A stretch of 64,000 bases of DNA from Jidongwangia harbinensis (GTDB taxonomy: Bacteria; Actinomycetota; Actinomycetes; Mycobacteriales; Micromonosporaceae). Shown here piece after piece: positions 45,890-54,005 of the stretch. The DNA lies in the NCBI RefSeq assembly GCF_020216025.1, contig NZ_JAIWNC010000010.1, positions 1 through 64,000 on the forward strand, in the 5' to 3' direction. The first letter of the stretch is position 1. Every line of letters starts with the position of its first letter. Both the position numbers and the translations under genes were made by a program. The notes below the pieces were generated by a model that made no database searches, was not told the origin of the DNA, and saw only the letters and a program-made list of their open reading frames with translations.

Positions 45890-46594
45890 TCAGCTACCCC
45901 GGACCGGAACGCCCAGCCGGTCCAGCAGCCGGCGGCGCAGCGGCCCGAATCCGGGGTCGTCCGGCGCCCGCGGCCGGTCCAGCGGCACCGGCAGTTCCTC
46001 GGCGATCCGGCCGCCGTCCAGCACCAGGGCCCGGTCGGCGAGCAGCAGCGCCTCGTCCACGTCGTGGGTGACCAGCAGGGCGGCGAAGCGGTGCCGGTCG
46101 CGCAGCCGGCCGAACAGGTCCTGCATCCTCAGCCGGGTCAGCGCGTCCAGCGCGCCGAACGGCTCGTCCAGCAGCAGCACCCGGGGCTCGCGGACCAGGG
46201 CCCGGGCGAACGCCACCCGCTGGGACTGCCCGCCGGACAGCTCGCTGGGCCAGCTGCGCGCCCGCTCGGCGAGGCCGACCTCGGTCAGCGCCGCCGCGGA
46301 CCGGGCCCGCACGTCCCGGCCGGTCACCCCGAGCGCCACGTTGTCCGCCACCCGCTTCCAGGGCAGCAGCCGGTGTTCCTGGAAGACCACGGCGTGCTCG
46401 CGGGGCACCGACACCGCACCGGTCGCCTCCGGGTCCAGGCCGGCCAGGATGCGCAACAGCGTGCTCTTGCCCGAGCCGCTGCCGCCCAGCAGCGCCACCA
46501 CCTCACCGGGTCCGATGGTCAGGTCGACGCCGTCCAGCACGACGGCCGGGCCGAACGCCCGGCGTACCCCGGTGACCCGGACGACCGGTGTCAC
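45890..46594 (-). CDS. ssuB: Aliphatic sulfonate ABC transporter ATP-binding protein
   Basis: 234 residues from GTG 46594, whose GTGA overlaps the permease stop; ATG 46618 (28-base overlap) is an alternative. Walker A GGSGSGKST, Q-loop VFQEHRLLPWKRV, signature LSGGQSQRVAFARALV, Walker B LLLDEPFGALDAL, switch His VTHDVDEAL. The QEHRLLPW stretch is typical of SsuB/TauB-type nitrate/sulfonate transporters. Energises import of organosulfonates; specificity comes from the linked ssuA and ssuD. Confidence 0.9.
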   Translation of the reverse strand: MTPVVRVTGVRRAFGPAVVLDGVDLTIGPGEVVALLGGSGSGKSTLLRILAGLDPEATGAVSVPREHAVVFQEHRLLPWKRVADNVALGVTGRDVRARSAAALTEVGLAERARSWPSELSGGQSQRVAFARALVREPRVLLLDEPFGALDALTRLRMQDLFGRLRDRHRFAALLVTHDVDEALLLADRALVLDGGRIAEELPVPLDRPRAPDDPGFGPLRRRLLDRLGVPVRGS

Positions 46595-47409
46595 GCCGCC
46601 CTCAGTCCGCGCCGCCATCCCAGCGCCCTCCTCTCCGCGATCCGCAGCAGCAGGTCGGACAGCAGGCCCAGGCCCGCGTACACGAACAGGCCGAGCACCA
46701 CCACGTCGGTCTGGCTGAACTCCCGGGCCTCCATCATCAGGAAGCCGATGCCGTTCTCGGTGTTGGTCTGCTCGCCGACGACCAGGCTGAGCCAGGCCGC
46801 CCCGATGGCCAGCCGCAGCCCCAGGAACAGCGACGGCAGCGCGCCCGGCAGGATCACGTGCCGGAGCCGGGCCCAGGTGCCGAGTCCGCAGGTGCGGGCC
46901 GCCTCGACCAGGCGTTCGTCGATGTCGCGGATGCCGGCGTACGTGTTGAAGTAGAGCGGGAAGAACGCGCCCAGGGCGACCAGCGTGATCTTCATGGACT
47001 CGCCGATGCCGACCCAGATGATCAGCAGCGGCACCAGGGCCAGGTGCGGCAGCATCCGGGCCATCTGCACCGGCGGGTCGATGGCGTCGTCGCCGAGGCG
47101 CAACAGGCCGGCCGCGGCGCCCAGCACCAGTGCCAGCACCCCGCCGATGACCAGGCCGGCGGCCGCCCGGGTGAGCGAGTCGACCAGGTGCGCACCGAGC
47201 GTGCCGTCCGCGGCGAGCCGCCGGCCGGTGGCCAGCACCGTGCTGGGTGCGGGCAGCTTCTCCGGCGAGAGCGCGCCGGCCCGGGACAGCGCCTCCCACA
47301 CCAGCAGGAGGACGAGCGGGCTGATACTGCGCTGCCAGCGCAGCCGCCGTCGTCTGCGGGCGGCCGGCGCCGTCGCCTGCGCGACCGGCTGGGTGGCGAG
47401 CGCGGTCAC
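46591..47409 (-). CDS. ssuC: Aliphatic sulfonate ABC transporter permease
   Basis: 272 residues from GTG 47409 (GTGA overlap with the ssuA stop). Six membrane segments; LVEAARTCGLGTWARLRHVILPGALPS is the cytoplasmic ATPase-docking loop typical of SsuC/TauC, and IGFLMMEAREFSQTDVV is also characteristic. The open frame upstream of the chosen start runs antisense-like through ssuA. Confidence 0.91.
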   Translation of the reverse strand: MTALATQPVAQATAPAARRRRRLRWQRSISPLVLLLVWEALSRAGALSPEKLPAPSTVLATGRRLAADGTLGAHLVDSLTRAAAGLVIGGVLALVLGAAAGLLRLGDDAIDPPVQMARMLPHLALVPLLIIWVGIGESMKITLVALGAFFPLYFNTYAGIRDIDERLVEAARTCGLGTWARLRHVILPGALPSLFLGLRLAIGAAWLSLVVGEQTNTENGIGFLMMEAREFSQTDVVVLGLFVYAGLGLLSDLLLRIAERRALGWRRGLRAA

Positions 47410-48353
47410 TGCAACTCCGCGGAGAACCGGTCGTCGACGCGGGCCTTCATGTCGACGGTCTGCGGGATCAGCTCGAGCTCGGCGAAGCCGTCCGCGATCG
47501 CCTGCAGCTCCGCGCCGACCTCGGCGGTCAGCGGCGCGAGCGGCTGGGCGCTGCGGGCCAGCGCCCGCGCGGTGACCGCTTCGTCGATCTTCAGTTCCGG
47601 CGCGAGGATCCGGGCGCGCTCCTCCGGGTTCGCGATGCCCCAGTCGGTGGTCTTCTGGTACGTGTCCAGGAACGTCTTGATCCGGTCGGTCTTCTGCTCC
47701 ACCGCCTCCGGCGACACCAGGATGTACTCCCGGTTGTTCGCCAGTCCGGTGGCGTCCGCGAGCACCTGCACGCCGGGCTGTTCGGCGAGCGCGAAGTACG
47801 GGTCCCAGATGATCCACGCGTCGACCTGGTCGTTGTCGAAGGCCGGCCGGCCCTCCGCGGGCTTGAGGTACTTCACGTTGAGGTCGGTGAGCTTCATGCC
47901 GTGCTTCTCCAGCAGCTTGACCAGCAGCCAGTGCACGTTCGACCCCTTGTTCAGGGCGACGGTCTTCCCGCGCAGATCGGCGAACGACCGGTATCCGCGG
48001 GCCTTCTTGACCAGGACCGCCTCGCCCTTCGGAACCGGGGCGCTGGTGCCGACGACGGAGAACGGGATCTTCCCGGCGGCGGCGAAGATCGGCGGCGCCT
48101 CACCGGTCTGCCCGATGTCGATCGCGCCGGCCTTGAGCGCCTCGGTCAGGGCCGGCCCGCTCTCGAACAGCGACCACGTCACCTCCGGCGCCGCGGCCTT
48201 CGCCTTGACCAGGCTGAGCCCGCCGAACCGCTGGTAGCCGACCCGCAGCGGCCCGCCGTCCCCGCCGGCCGACGCCGCGTCATCGCCGCCGCACCCGCTG
48301 AGGCCGGCCAGCGTCAGCGTCAGCGCGGTGAACAGGGCAGTCAAACGTCGCAT
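47406..48353 (-). CDS. ssuA: Aliphatic sulfonate-binding lipoprotein
   Basis: 315 residues, lipobox LSGC at about 18-21. LRVGYQRFGGLSLVKAKA, GAIDIGQTGEAPPIFAAA and FDNDQVDAWIIWDPYFALAEQ follow the SsuA pattern. First gene of ssuACB, divergent from ssuD across a 74-base promoter region. Provides sulfur from alkanesulfonates during sulfate limitation. Confidence 0.9.
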   Translation of the reverse strand: MRRLTALFTALTLTLAGLSGCGGDDAASAGGDGGPLRVGYQRFGGLSLVKAKAAAPEVTWSLFESGPALTEALKAGAIDIGQTGEAPPIFAAAGKIPFSVVGTSAPVPKGEAVLVKKARGYRSFADLRGKTVALNKGSNVHWLLVKLLEKHGMKLTDLNVKYLKPAEGRPAFDNDQVDAWIIWDPYFALAEQPGVQVLADATGLANNREYILVSPEAVEQKTDRIKTFLDTYQKTTDWGIANPEERARILAPELKIDEAVTARALARSAQPLAPLTAEVGAELQAIADGFAELELIPQTVDMKARVDDRFSAELQ

Positions 48354-48389
48354 GGTGGCTCCTCGATGGGTGGCGTGCTGGAGAGCACT

Positions 48390-48404
48390 CTATCTACTCG
48401 ATAG
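48390..48404. promoter_or_regulatory. Putative shared operator between ssuA and ssuD
   Basis: CTATC-TACTC-GATAG, an interrupted inverted repeat, in the 74-base gap between divergent ssuA and ssuD. The surrounding bases (GATAGGAGATATGG) are AT-rich for this genome. Position suits coordinated repression by a sulfur-responsive regulator; the regulator is not identified. Confidence 0.5.
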
Positions 48405-48427
48405 GAGATATGGGTACTGTGGGTTCC

Positions 48428-49588
48428 ATGACCGCGCTCGACTTCCACTGGTTCCTGCCCACCAACGGCGACAGCCGCGACATCGTCGGCGGCGGGCACG
48501 GCGTCCCGGTCGGTGCCGCCGGCGGCGTACGCCCGCTGACCATCGGCTACCTGGGCCAGATCGCCCGCAGTGCCGAGCAGCTCGGCTTCGTCGGCGCGCT
48601 CACCCCCACCGGCGCCTGGTGCGAGGACGCCTGGCTGGCCACCGCGATGCTCACCGAGGTCACCGAGCGACTGAAATTCCTGGTGGCGTTCCGCCCCGGC
48701 CTGATCTCGCCGACGCTCGCCGCGCAGATGGCCTCCACGTTCCAGCGGCTTTCCGGCAACCGGCTGCTGCTCAACGTGGTCACCGGCGGCGAGTCGGCGG
48801 AACAGCGGGCGTTCGGCGACTTCCTGGACAAGGACGCGCGGTACGCCCGTACCGACGAGTTCCTCGGCATCGTCCGGGCGCTGTGGCGCGGCGAGACCGT
48901 CGACCACGTCGGCGAGCACCTGCGGGTCGAGGGCGCCAGACTCAGCCGGCTGCCCGACCCGGCGCCGGACATCTACTTCGGCGGCTCCTCCGCGGCGGCC
49001 GGCCCGGTCGCCGCCCGGCACACCGACGTCTACCTGACCTGGGGCGAGCCGCCCGCCCAGGTCGCCGAGAAACTGCACTGGATCCGCGGCCTCAACCCCG
49101 CGCTGCGCTTCGGCATCCGGCTGCACGTGATCGCCCGGGACACCGCCGCGCAGGCCTGGGCGGAGGCCGACCGCCTGCTGCAGGGCGTCTCCCCGGCCGA
49201 CATCGCCGCCGTGCAGGCCGGTCTGCGCCGGAGCGAGTCCGAGGGGCAGCGCCGGATGCTCGACCTGCACGGCGGCTCCCGCGACGGGCTGGTCGTGGCG
49301 CCCAACCTGTGGGCCGGCGTGGGCCTGGTCCGCGGCGGCGCGGGCACCGCGCTGGTGGGCAGCCACGGCGAGATCGCGGACCGGATCGCCGAGTACGCCG
49401 AGCTCGGCATCACCGAGTTCATCCTGTCCGGGTATCCGCACCTGGAGGAGGCGTACTGGTTCGGCGAGGGGGTGCTGCCGGAGTTGCGCCGGCGGGGGTT
49501 GTGGCGCCACCCGGCGGGGGACGCGGGCGCCGCGCCGGCGAGCATCCCGTTCGCCGGCGTCAGCCCGTCGTCCGCCGCCGCATCCTGA
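48428..49588 (+). CDS. ssuD: FMNH2-dependent alkanesulfonate monooxygenase
   Basis: 386 residues from ATG 48428 (ATG 48410 in frame lies within the putative operator/leader). FHWFLPTNGDSRDI at the N-terminus and LGFVGALTPTGAWCEDAWL, FLVAFRPGLISPTLAAQMA, LLLNVVTGG, YFGGSSAAAGPVAARHTDVY follow the SsuD pattern. Releases sulfite from alkanesulfonates using reduced flavin and oxygen. No dedicated flavin reductase (ssuE) adjoins. The stop codon lies inside the first unit of a 20-bp tandem repeat, so the C-terminal Ala/Ser tail may be repeat-derived. Confidence 0.9.
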   Translation: MTALDFHWFLPTNGDSRDIVGGGHGVPVGAAGGVRPLTIGYLGQIARSAEQLGFVGALTPTGAWCEDAWLATAMLTEVTERLKFLVAFRPGLISPTLAAQMASTFQRLSGNRLLLNVVTGGESAEQRAFGDFLDKDARYARTDEFLGIVRALWRGETVDHVGEHLRVEGARLSRLPDPAPDIYFGGSSAAAGPVAARHTDVYLTWGEPPAQVAEKLHWIRGLNPALRFGIRLHVIARDTAAQAWAEADRLLQGVSPADIAAVQAGLRRSESEGQRRMLDLHGGSRDGLVVAPNLWAGVGLVRGGAGTALVGSHGEIADRIAEYAELGITEFILSGYPHLEEAYWFGEGVLPELRRRGLWRHPAGDAGAAPASIPFAGVSPSSAAAS

Positions 49589-49740
49589 CCGTGAGCGCCG
49601 CATCCTGACCGTGAGCGCTGCATCCTGACCGTGAGCGCTGCATCCTGACCGTGAGCGCGGCATCCTGACCGTGAGCGCCGCATCCTGACCGCGGGCGCGG
49701 CGTTCTGACCGCCGGCGCCGCGTTGGGACGGGGGGCGCCG
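49581..49740. repeat. 20-bp tandem repeat overlapping the ssuD stop codon
   Basis: Eight consecutive 20-base units beginning at 49581: five near-identical copies of CATCCTGACCGTGAGCGCCG (last bases vary CG/TG/GG), a sixth with CGCGGG in place of GTGAGC-type sequence, and two decayed copies (49701-49720, 49721-49740). The ssuD TGA is CTGACC of unit one. No spacer sequences, so not CRISPR. Confidence 0.9.
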
Positions 49741-49747
49741 GGTTCGG

Positions 49748-50599
49748 CTACGTCGCCGGTGTGTGCGGGCCGGCGGGTGCGGTGCCGCCCAGCCGGCCGG
49801 CGCAGAAGTCCCGGAAGGTGCGCGGCGCCCGGCCGGTCACGTCGGCGACGGTGGTCGTGGTCCGGTCCTCCGCCCCGGCCGCGATCGCCGCGTCCAGCCC
49901 GGCGAGCAGCCCGGCGAAGTTCCGCGGTATCCCGCCCGCGACCAGGTGGTCGGTCATTTCGGCCGGGCCGACCGCGCGGTGGCGCACCGCCCGCCCGCCG
50001 AGGTCGGTGAGCACGGACGCGACGTCGGCGTAGCTCAGGGTCTCGGGCCCGGTGATGAGGTGCTCGGTGTTGTGCGGCGTGGGGTCGGTGAGCGCCCGCG
50101 CCGCCACCTCGGCGATGTCGGCCGGGTCCACGAAGCCGACCCGGCCGTCGCCGGTGGCGCTGACGATCTCGCCGTGCCGGCGCGCGCTCACGGCGTGCGG
50201 ATGATCACCGACGAAGTTCTCCATGAACCAGGACGGGCGCAGGACCGCCCACTCGGGGAACAGGCCGGGCAGCCGGGCGTGCACCAGGCCGGCGCCGTGC
50301 GGGCCGGCCGGGATCGCCGAGGAGCTGAGCAGCACCGCCCGGCGGACGCCCAGCCGCCCGGCCAGGGCCAGGAACGGCAGCATGACCGGGGCGGGATCGA
50401 CCTCGCCCACGGGCGGCAGCAGGTAGACCGCGCGGGTGCCGGCCAGGGCGTCCGGGTGGGTGGCCGGGTCGTACCAGTCGAAGCGGACGGTGGCGGCGGA
50501 CTCCTGCCGGCTGGCGGTCCGCACCGGGTGGCCGTGCCGGGTCAGCGCGGCGGCGAGGAGCCGGCCCGTGGTGCCGGTGCCGCCGAGGACCAGGATCAT
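49748..50599 (-). CDS. NmrA/SDR-like NAD(P)-binding protein
   Basis: 283 residues from ATG 50599, overlapping the preceding stop by four bases. Rossmann motif MILVLGGTGTTGRLLAAAL, then [27 protein letters not shown], and PSWFMENFVGDH. This matches atypical SDRs of the NmrA/quinone-oxidoreductase type that bind NAD(P) and act as reductases or redox sensors. Made together with the NTF2-like protein and probably controlled by the divergent TetR regulator. Confidence 0.86.
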   Translation of the reverse strand: MILVLGGTGTTGRLLAAALTRHGHPVRTASRQESAATVRFDWYDPATHPDALAGTRAVYLLPPVGEVDPAPVMLPFLALAGRLGVRRAVLLSSSAIPAGPHGAGLVHARLPGLFPEWAVLRPSWFMENFVGDHPHAVSARRHGEIVSATGDGRVGFVDPADIAEVAARALTDPTPHNTEHLITGPETLSYADVASVLTDLGGRAVRHRAVGPAEMTDHLVAGGIPRNFAGLLAGLDAAIAAGAEDRTTTTVADVTGRAPRTFRDFCAGRLGGTAPAGPHTPAT

Positions 50600-51012
50600 G
50601 CGCGCACCAGGCCGCCGCCGAGCAGTTCCTGAGCGGCCAGGGGATTCCAGTAGTCGCGGTAGTGCACGAGCTGCCCGTCCCGGACGGTCAGGACCGCGAT
50701 GTAGCGCAACCGGTACGGCCGGCCGCCGGCCACGACGACGCCGGACGCGGTGAACTCGGTGACGATGACCTCGGGGTCGGTGGTCTCGTGCAGCACCACG
50801 TCGCCGATCTCCCGGACGTCGAGCAGATCGGGGTAGTGGATCAGGTAGTCGTGCACCGCGGCGCGGCCCTCCAGCCGGGTCGGCTGGCCGGGCGGCGCGA
50901 ACGGGAACTCCATCACCGCGTCCGGGGCGAACAGGGCGATGAAGGCGGCCATGTCCTTGGCGAGCAACAGCTCGATCGCGCGGTGGAAAACGTCGGTCGG
51001 GGTGTACGGCAT
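50596..51012 (-). CDS. NTF2/SnoaL-like protein
   Basis: 138 residues from ATG 51012, with GGAGGG upstream. Cone-shaped NTF2 fold signature: VFHRAIELLLAKDMAAFIAL, FAPDAVMEFPFAPPGQPTRLEGRAAV, RLRYIAVLTVRDGQLVHYRDYWNP. Such proteins are small ketosteroid-isomerase-like enzymes or binding domains. First gene of a two-gene unit, divergent from tetR, with two operators in the gap. Confidence 0.87.
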   Translation of the reverse strand: MPYTPTDVFHRAIELLLAKDMAAFIALFAPDAVMEFPFAPPGQPTRLEGRAAVHDYLIHYPDLLDVREIGDVVLHETTDPEVIVTEFTASGVVVAGGRPYRLRYIAVLTVRDGQLVHYRDYWNPLAAQELLGGGLVRA

Positions 51013-51050
51013 GCTGGTCCCTCCGCCGGGAAGCGGCCCGCGGTAGGATG

Positions 51051-51065
51051 CGGACCGTCGGTCCG
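51051..51065. promoter_or_regulatory. TetR operator 1
   Basis: CGGACCGTCGGTCCG, seven-base arms around a central T, in the tetR/NTF2 divergent gap. A second related site is centred 26 bases away, so two repressor dimers could bind and shut both directions. Confidence 0.65.
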
Positions 51066-51076
51066 TTTGAACTATA

Positions 51077-51091
51077 CGGACCATCAGTCCG
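51077..51091. promoter_or_regulatory. TetR operator 2
   Basis: CGGACCATCAGTCCG, same outer arms (CGGAC/GTCCG) as operator 1 with a slightly imperfect centre. An AACTATAC stretch between the two sites is a plausible -10 region. Confidence 0.6.
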
Positions 51092-51109
51092 TTTGGCGAG
51101 AGGGGTCGG

Positions 51110-51751
51110 ATGCGCGCGGACGCGGTACGTAACCGGGAGGCGGTGCTCGCCGCGGCCGGGCGGTTGTTCGATGCCGCGGCCGACCCCGAGCGCGTCTCGA
51201 TGGACGACATCGCGGCCGCCGCCGGCGTCGGCAAGGGCACGCTGTTCCGCCGCTTCGGCGACCGCCTCGGCCTGATCCGCGCGCTGTACGAACAGCGGTC
51301 GGTGGAGCTGCACGCCGCGCTCGCCACGGCGCCCGGCCGGCCGGCCGCTCAGCGCGCGCTGGACCTGCTCGAGGCCATGCTCCGGTTCAAGCTCGACAAC
51401 CGGGTCCTCGCCCTGGCGCTGGAGAACGCCGGCGCCGGCAGCCCGTACCGCAACGAGGCGTACGACCGCTGGCACGCGCTGCTGACCGGACTGGTCGCGG
51501 AGGCACGCGGACCGGAGTCGGCGGACTACCTGGCGCACGTGCTGCTGGCGGCCGTCCGCAGCGATCTGGTGGAACACCTGCGCGACCGGTCCGACGACCG
51601 GTGGACCGCCGGACTGCGTCTGCTGGTCCGGTCCGTGCTGTCGCCGGCGGAGGGCGACGGGACTACCCCGATCGGCCGTGCCGGTCCCGGGGCTTCAGCC
51701 GCACCGACGGCATCTCCGGAGCCGGCAGCGGATCGGCCGCACACCCGCTGA
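51110..51751 (+). CDS. TetR-family repressor
   Basis: 213 residues. N-terminal DNA-binding domain (MRADAVRNREAVLAAAGRLF; SMDDIAAAAGVGKGTLFRRFG). The C-terminal ligand domain is typical but the last ~30 residues are a Pro/Ala/Ser-rich tail running into the converging pirin gene (89-base overlap). Likely represses itself and the NTF2/NmrA unit. Confidence 0.9.
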   Translation: MRADAVRNREAVLAAAGRLFDAAADPERVSMDDIAAAAGVGKGTLFRRFGDRLGLIRALYEQRSVELHAALATAPGRPAAQRALDLLEAMLRFKLDNRVLALALENAGAGSPYRNEAYDRWHALLTGLVAEARGPESADYLAHVLLAAVRSDLVEHLRDRSDDRWTAGLRLLVRSVLSPAEGDGTTPIGRAGPGASAAPTASPEPAADRPHTR

Positions 51752-52622
51752 CCGCGCCGAAGCGGCGTCCGGCCGTCCAGTCGGCGCGCGCCTCGACGAT
51801 CTCCTCGTGCGAGCGGCCGACGAAGTTCCACCACATCACCAGCGGCTCCTCGAACGGCGCACCGCCGAGCAGGAAGAGCCGCGCCGGCCGGCTCGCGTCG
51901 ACCGGGATCTCGGTGCGGCCGGTGCCCAGGTAGAGCAGCGAGCCCGGGTGCAGGTCGGTGCCGGCGACCGTGGCGGCGCCGTCCATCGCCAGCATGCCGT
52001 ACTCGAAGGCGGGATCGGCCGGGAGCCGGGCACCGCCGGGGCCGTCGAACAGCACCTCCGCGCCGAGCAGCGGCGTGTCCACCCGGGCGGGGGACTCCGC
52101 GTCGCCGAGGCGGCCCACCACCACGGTGACCCGGGCGTCGCCGAGCTGCCGGACCGGCAGGCCGGCGTGGTGCTCGAACCGGGCCGGGCCGTGCCGGGTC
52201 TCGTCGGGCAGCGCCACCCAGAGCTGGAGTCCGTGCATGCCCGCCGGGTGGTCGTCGGGGGTGTACTCGGCATGGGCGATGCCGTGCCCGGACGTCATCA
52301 GGTTGAGCTGCCCGGGCGTGACCAGCTGGTGGCTGCCCAGGCTGTCGCGGTGCTCGACGACGCCGTCGACCAGCCAGGTGACGGTCTGCAGGCCGGTGTG
52401 CGGATGCGGCGGCACCTGCATGCCGGGGCGGCCGGTCACGTCGTCCGGGCCGAAGTGGTCGACGAAGCACCAGGCGCCGATCAGGCGGCGCTGTCGGTGC
52501 GGGAGCAGGCGGCGCACCGTGGTCCACCGTCCGAGGGGTACGTCGTGACCGGGCAGCAACACGCTGTCCGGCTCCGCCACATCGGCCACGGTTGCGGCAT
52601 AGAGTGCCTGTTCGCCGGTCAT
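51663..52622 (-). CDS. Pirin-family protein
   Basis: 319 residues. Double cupin: N-terminal half with metal-ligand motif GMQVPPHPHTGLQTVTWLVDG and GQLNLMTSGHGIAHAEYTPD, C-terminal half with PLLGAEVLFDGPGGARLPA. Pirins bind iron and may act as quercetinase-like dioxygenases or redox-sensing cofactors. C-terminus about 20 residues longer than usual and overlapping tetR in antisense. Confidence 0.9.
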   Translation of the reverse strand: MTGEQALYAATVADVAEPDSVLLPGHDVPLGRWTTVRRLLPHRQRRLIGAWCFVDHFGPDDVTGRPGMQVPPHPHTGLQTVTWLVDGVVEHRDSLGSHQLVTPGQLNLMTSGHGIAHAEYTPDDHPAGMHGLQLWVALPDETRHGPARFEHHAGLPVRQLGDARVTVVVGRLGDAESPARVDTPLLGAEVLFDGPGGARLPADPAFEYGMLAMDGAATVAGTDLHPGSLLYLGTGRTEIPVDASRPARLFLLGGAPFEEPLVMWWNFVGRSHEEIVEARADWTAGRRFGAVSGCAADPLPAPEMPSVRLKPRDRHGRSG

Positions 52623-52787
52623 CCGCCGACCCTATGGCACGCCCGGGGCCCGCCGCACGCACCGGACGCCATCGACGGAGTTCACTACCGCGAGGCTAGT
52701 CCTCGAAGTACTACGCACGTGCGCACTTGAATCACCGCCGGATCCGACAACGATCGCCTCATGACCCGCCCAGCAAAGGATCCGGAC

Positions 52788-53915
52788 ATGTCCACTGCGC
52801 ACCTCCGCCGGCCCGCCGTCCGATGGGCCGCCGTACTCCAGACCGTTCTGCTCGCGCTCGCCGGCCTGCTCGTCACCGGCGCGCCGGCGGCGGCGTCGCT
52901 CGTGCCCGGCACCGTCGTCACCGCCTCGACCGCGACCCTGCCCGCCGAACTGGTGCCGCTCGCGAACGGCAAGCGCATCTCGTACCTCACCACCGCGCCC
53001 GGCGGAGCCATCACCGCCGCCACCGGCCTGGTGCTCACCCCGAAGACCGGCAAGAAGAACAAGACCGTGGTCTGGGGGCACGGCAGCACCGGCCTCGCCG
53101 ACCAGTGCGCGCCCTCGGCCAGCCAGGCGGTGTTCTGGCCGGAGGCGCGGGCGGCCATCGCGGCGCTGCTCGGCAAGGGCTGGACGGTCACCGCGCCGGA
53201 CTATCCGGGGCTGGGTACGCCGGCCGCACACCCGTACCTGATCGGCGAGAGCGCCGGCCGCTCGATGATCGACAGCGTGAAGGCGGCCCGCAACCTCGAC
53301 GCCGCGCTGAGCACGCAGTACGTGCTCGACGGCCACTCGCAGGGCGGCCAGGGCGCACTGTTCGCCGGTCAGCTCGCGCCTTCGTACGACGGGCCGCTGG
53401 TACTGCGCGGCGTGGCGGCCATCGCGCCGGTGTCCAATCTGGATGTCCTGGCGCCGGCCATCCCGGGCACCCCGGGCCAGGGCTACCTGGTGATGGCGCT
53501 GTACGGCCTGAGCACCCAGGACCCGAGCGTCAACCCGAACGCCCTGCTCGCCGGCCCGGCCCGGCAGCGCGCGTCGGTGCTGCAGTCCGGTTGCCTGTAC
53601 GAGATCCTCGACGCCTACGCCTCGCTGACCGCGGAGGAGCTGCTGGTCGGCGGCGCGCTGCCGGACGCGGTGGTGGCCAAGCTGGCCCGGTACGGCAACC
53701 CCGCCCAGTCCACGCCGAGCGTGCCGATGCTGATCGTGCAGGGCACCGCGGACGAGGCCGTGCCGTACGAGGTCACCCGCGACCTGTTGCTCCCGCAGCT
53801 GGCCGTCTACCGCCAGCCGGTGGAGTTCGTGACGGTCGAGGGCGCCAACCACGACGAGGCGGTGTTCCGGACGGTCGACGTGGTGGCGCGCTGGATCGCG
53901 GCCCGGTTCGGCTGA
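52788..53915 (+). CDS. Secreted alpha/beta hydrolase (secretory lipase-like)
   Basis: 375 residues from ATG 52788, eight bases after AAAGGA. Signal peptide (VLQTVLLALAGLLVTGAPAAA). Nucleophile elbow LDGHSQGG (Ser about 186), Asp in LIVQGTADEAVPYE, His in VEGANHDEAVF. Length and the YPGLGTPAAHPYLIGESAG stretch match the secretory lipase/LipA group acting on triglycerides or esters. Ends at a strong hairpin (53926-53961). Confidence 0.87.
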   Translation: MSTAHLRRPAVRWAAVLQTVLLALAGLLVTGAPAAASLVPGTVVTASTATLPAELVPLANGKRISYLTTAPGGAITAATGLVLTPKTGKKNKTVVWGHGSTGLADQCAPSASQAVFWPEARAAIAALLGKGWTVTAPDYPGLGTPAAHPYLIGESAGRSMIDSVKAARNLDAALSTQYVLDGHSQGGQGALFAGQLAPSYDGPLVLRGVAAIAPVSNLDVLAPAIPGTPGQGYLVMALYGLSTQDPSVNPNALLAGPARQRASVLQSGCLYEILDAYASLTAEELLVGGALPDAVVAKLARYGNPAQSTPSVPMLIVQGTADEAVPYEVTRDLLLPQLAVYRQPVEFVTVEGANHDEAVFRTVDVVARWIAARFG

Positions 53916-53925
53916 CCGCGAGGCA

Positions 53926-53961
53926 CCGGGGACGGCGTCGGCAACGGGGGGCCGTCCCCGG
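53926..53961 (+). terminator. Terminator-like hairpin after the lipase gene
   Basis: CCGGGGACGGC (53926-53936) pairs perfectly with GCCGTCCCCGG (53951-53961) across a 14-base loop, 10 bases past the stop codon. No T-run. It separates the lipase from the Y RNA promoter that starts 10 bases later. Confidence 0.6.
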
Positions 53962-53970
53962 GTAATTCCG

Positions 53971-53999
53971 TTGCCGCGCAACGCCATCGTTCGTATCGT
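53971..53999 (+). promoter_or_regulatory. Sigma-70-type promoter for the Y RNA/TROVE unit
   Basis: TTGCCG (53971-53976), 17-base spacer, TATCGT (53994-53999). Initiation about seven bases downstream would fall at ~54006, just at the 5' side of the closing helix of the first RNA. It follows directly on the upstream terminator hairpin, so the RNAs would have their own transcript. Confidence 0.5.
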
Positions 54000-54005
54000 T
54001 TGACG

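Noticed and set aside
42409..46071. 1220-codon rightward frame across four leftward genes
   Set aside because: Crosses gene boundaries and has no recognisable domain; shadow of the LLM, AldO and CBM2 genes.
49581..49740. CRISPR array
   Set aside because: The 20-bp units are directly adjacent with no spacers and no cas genes occur.
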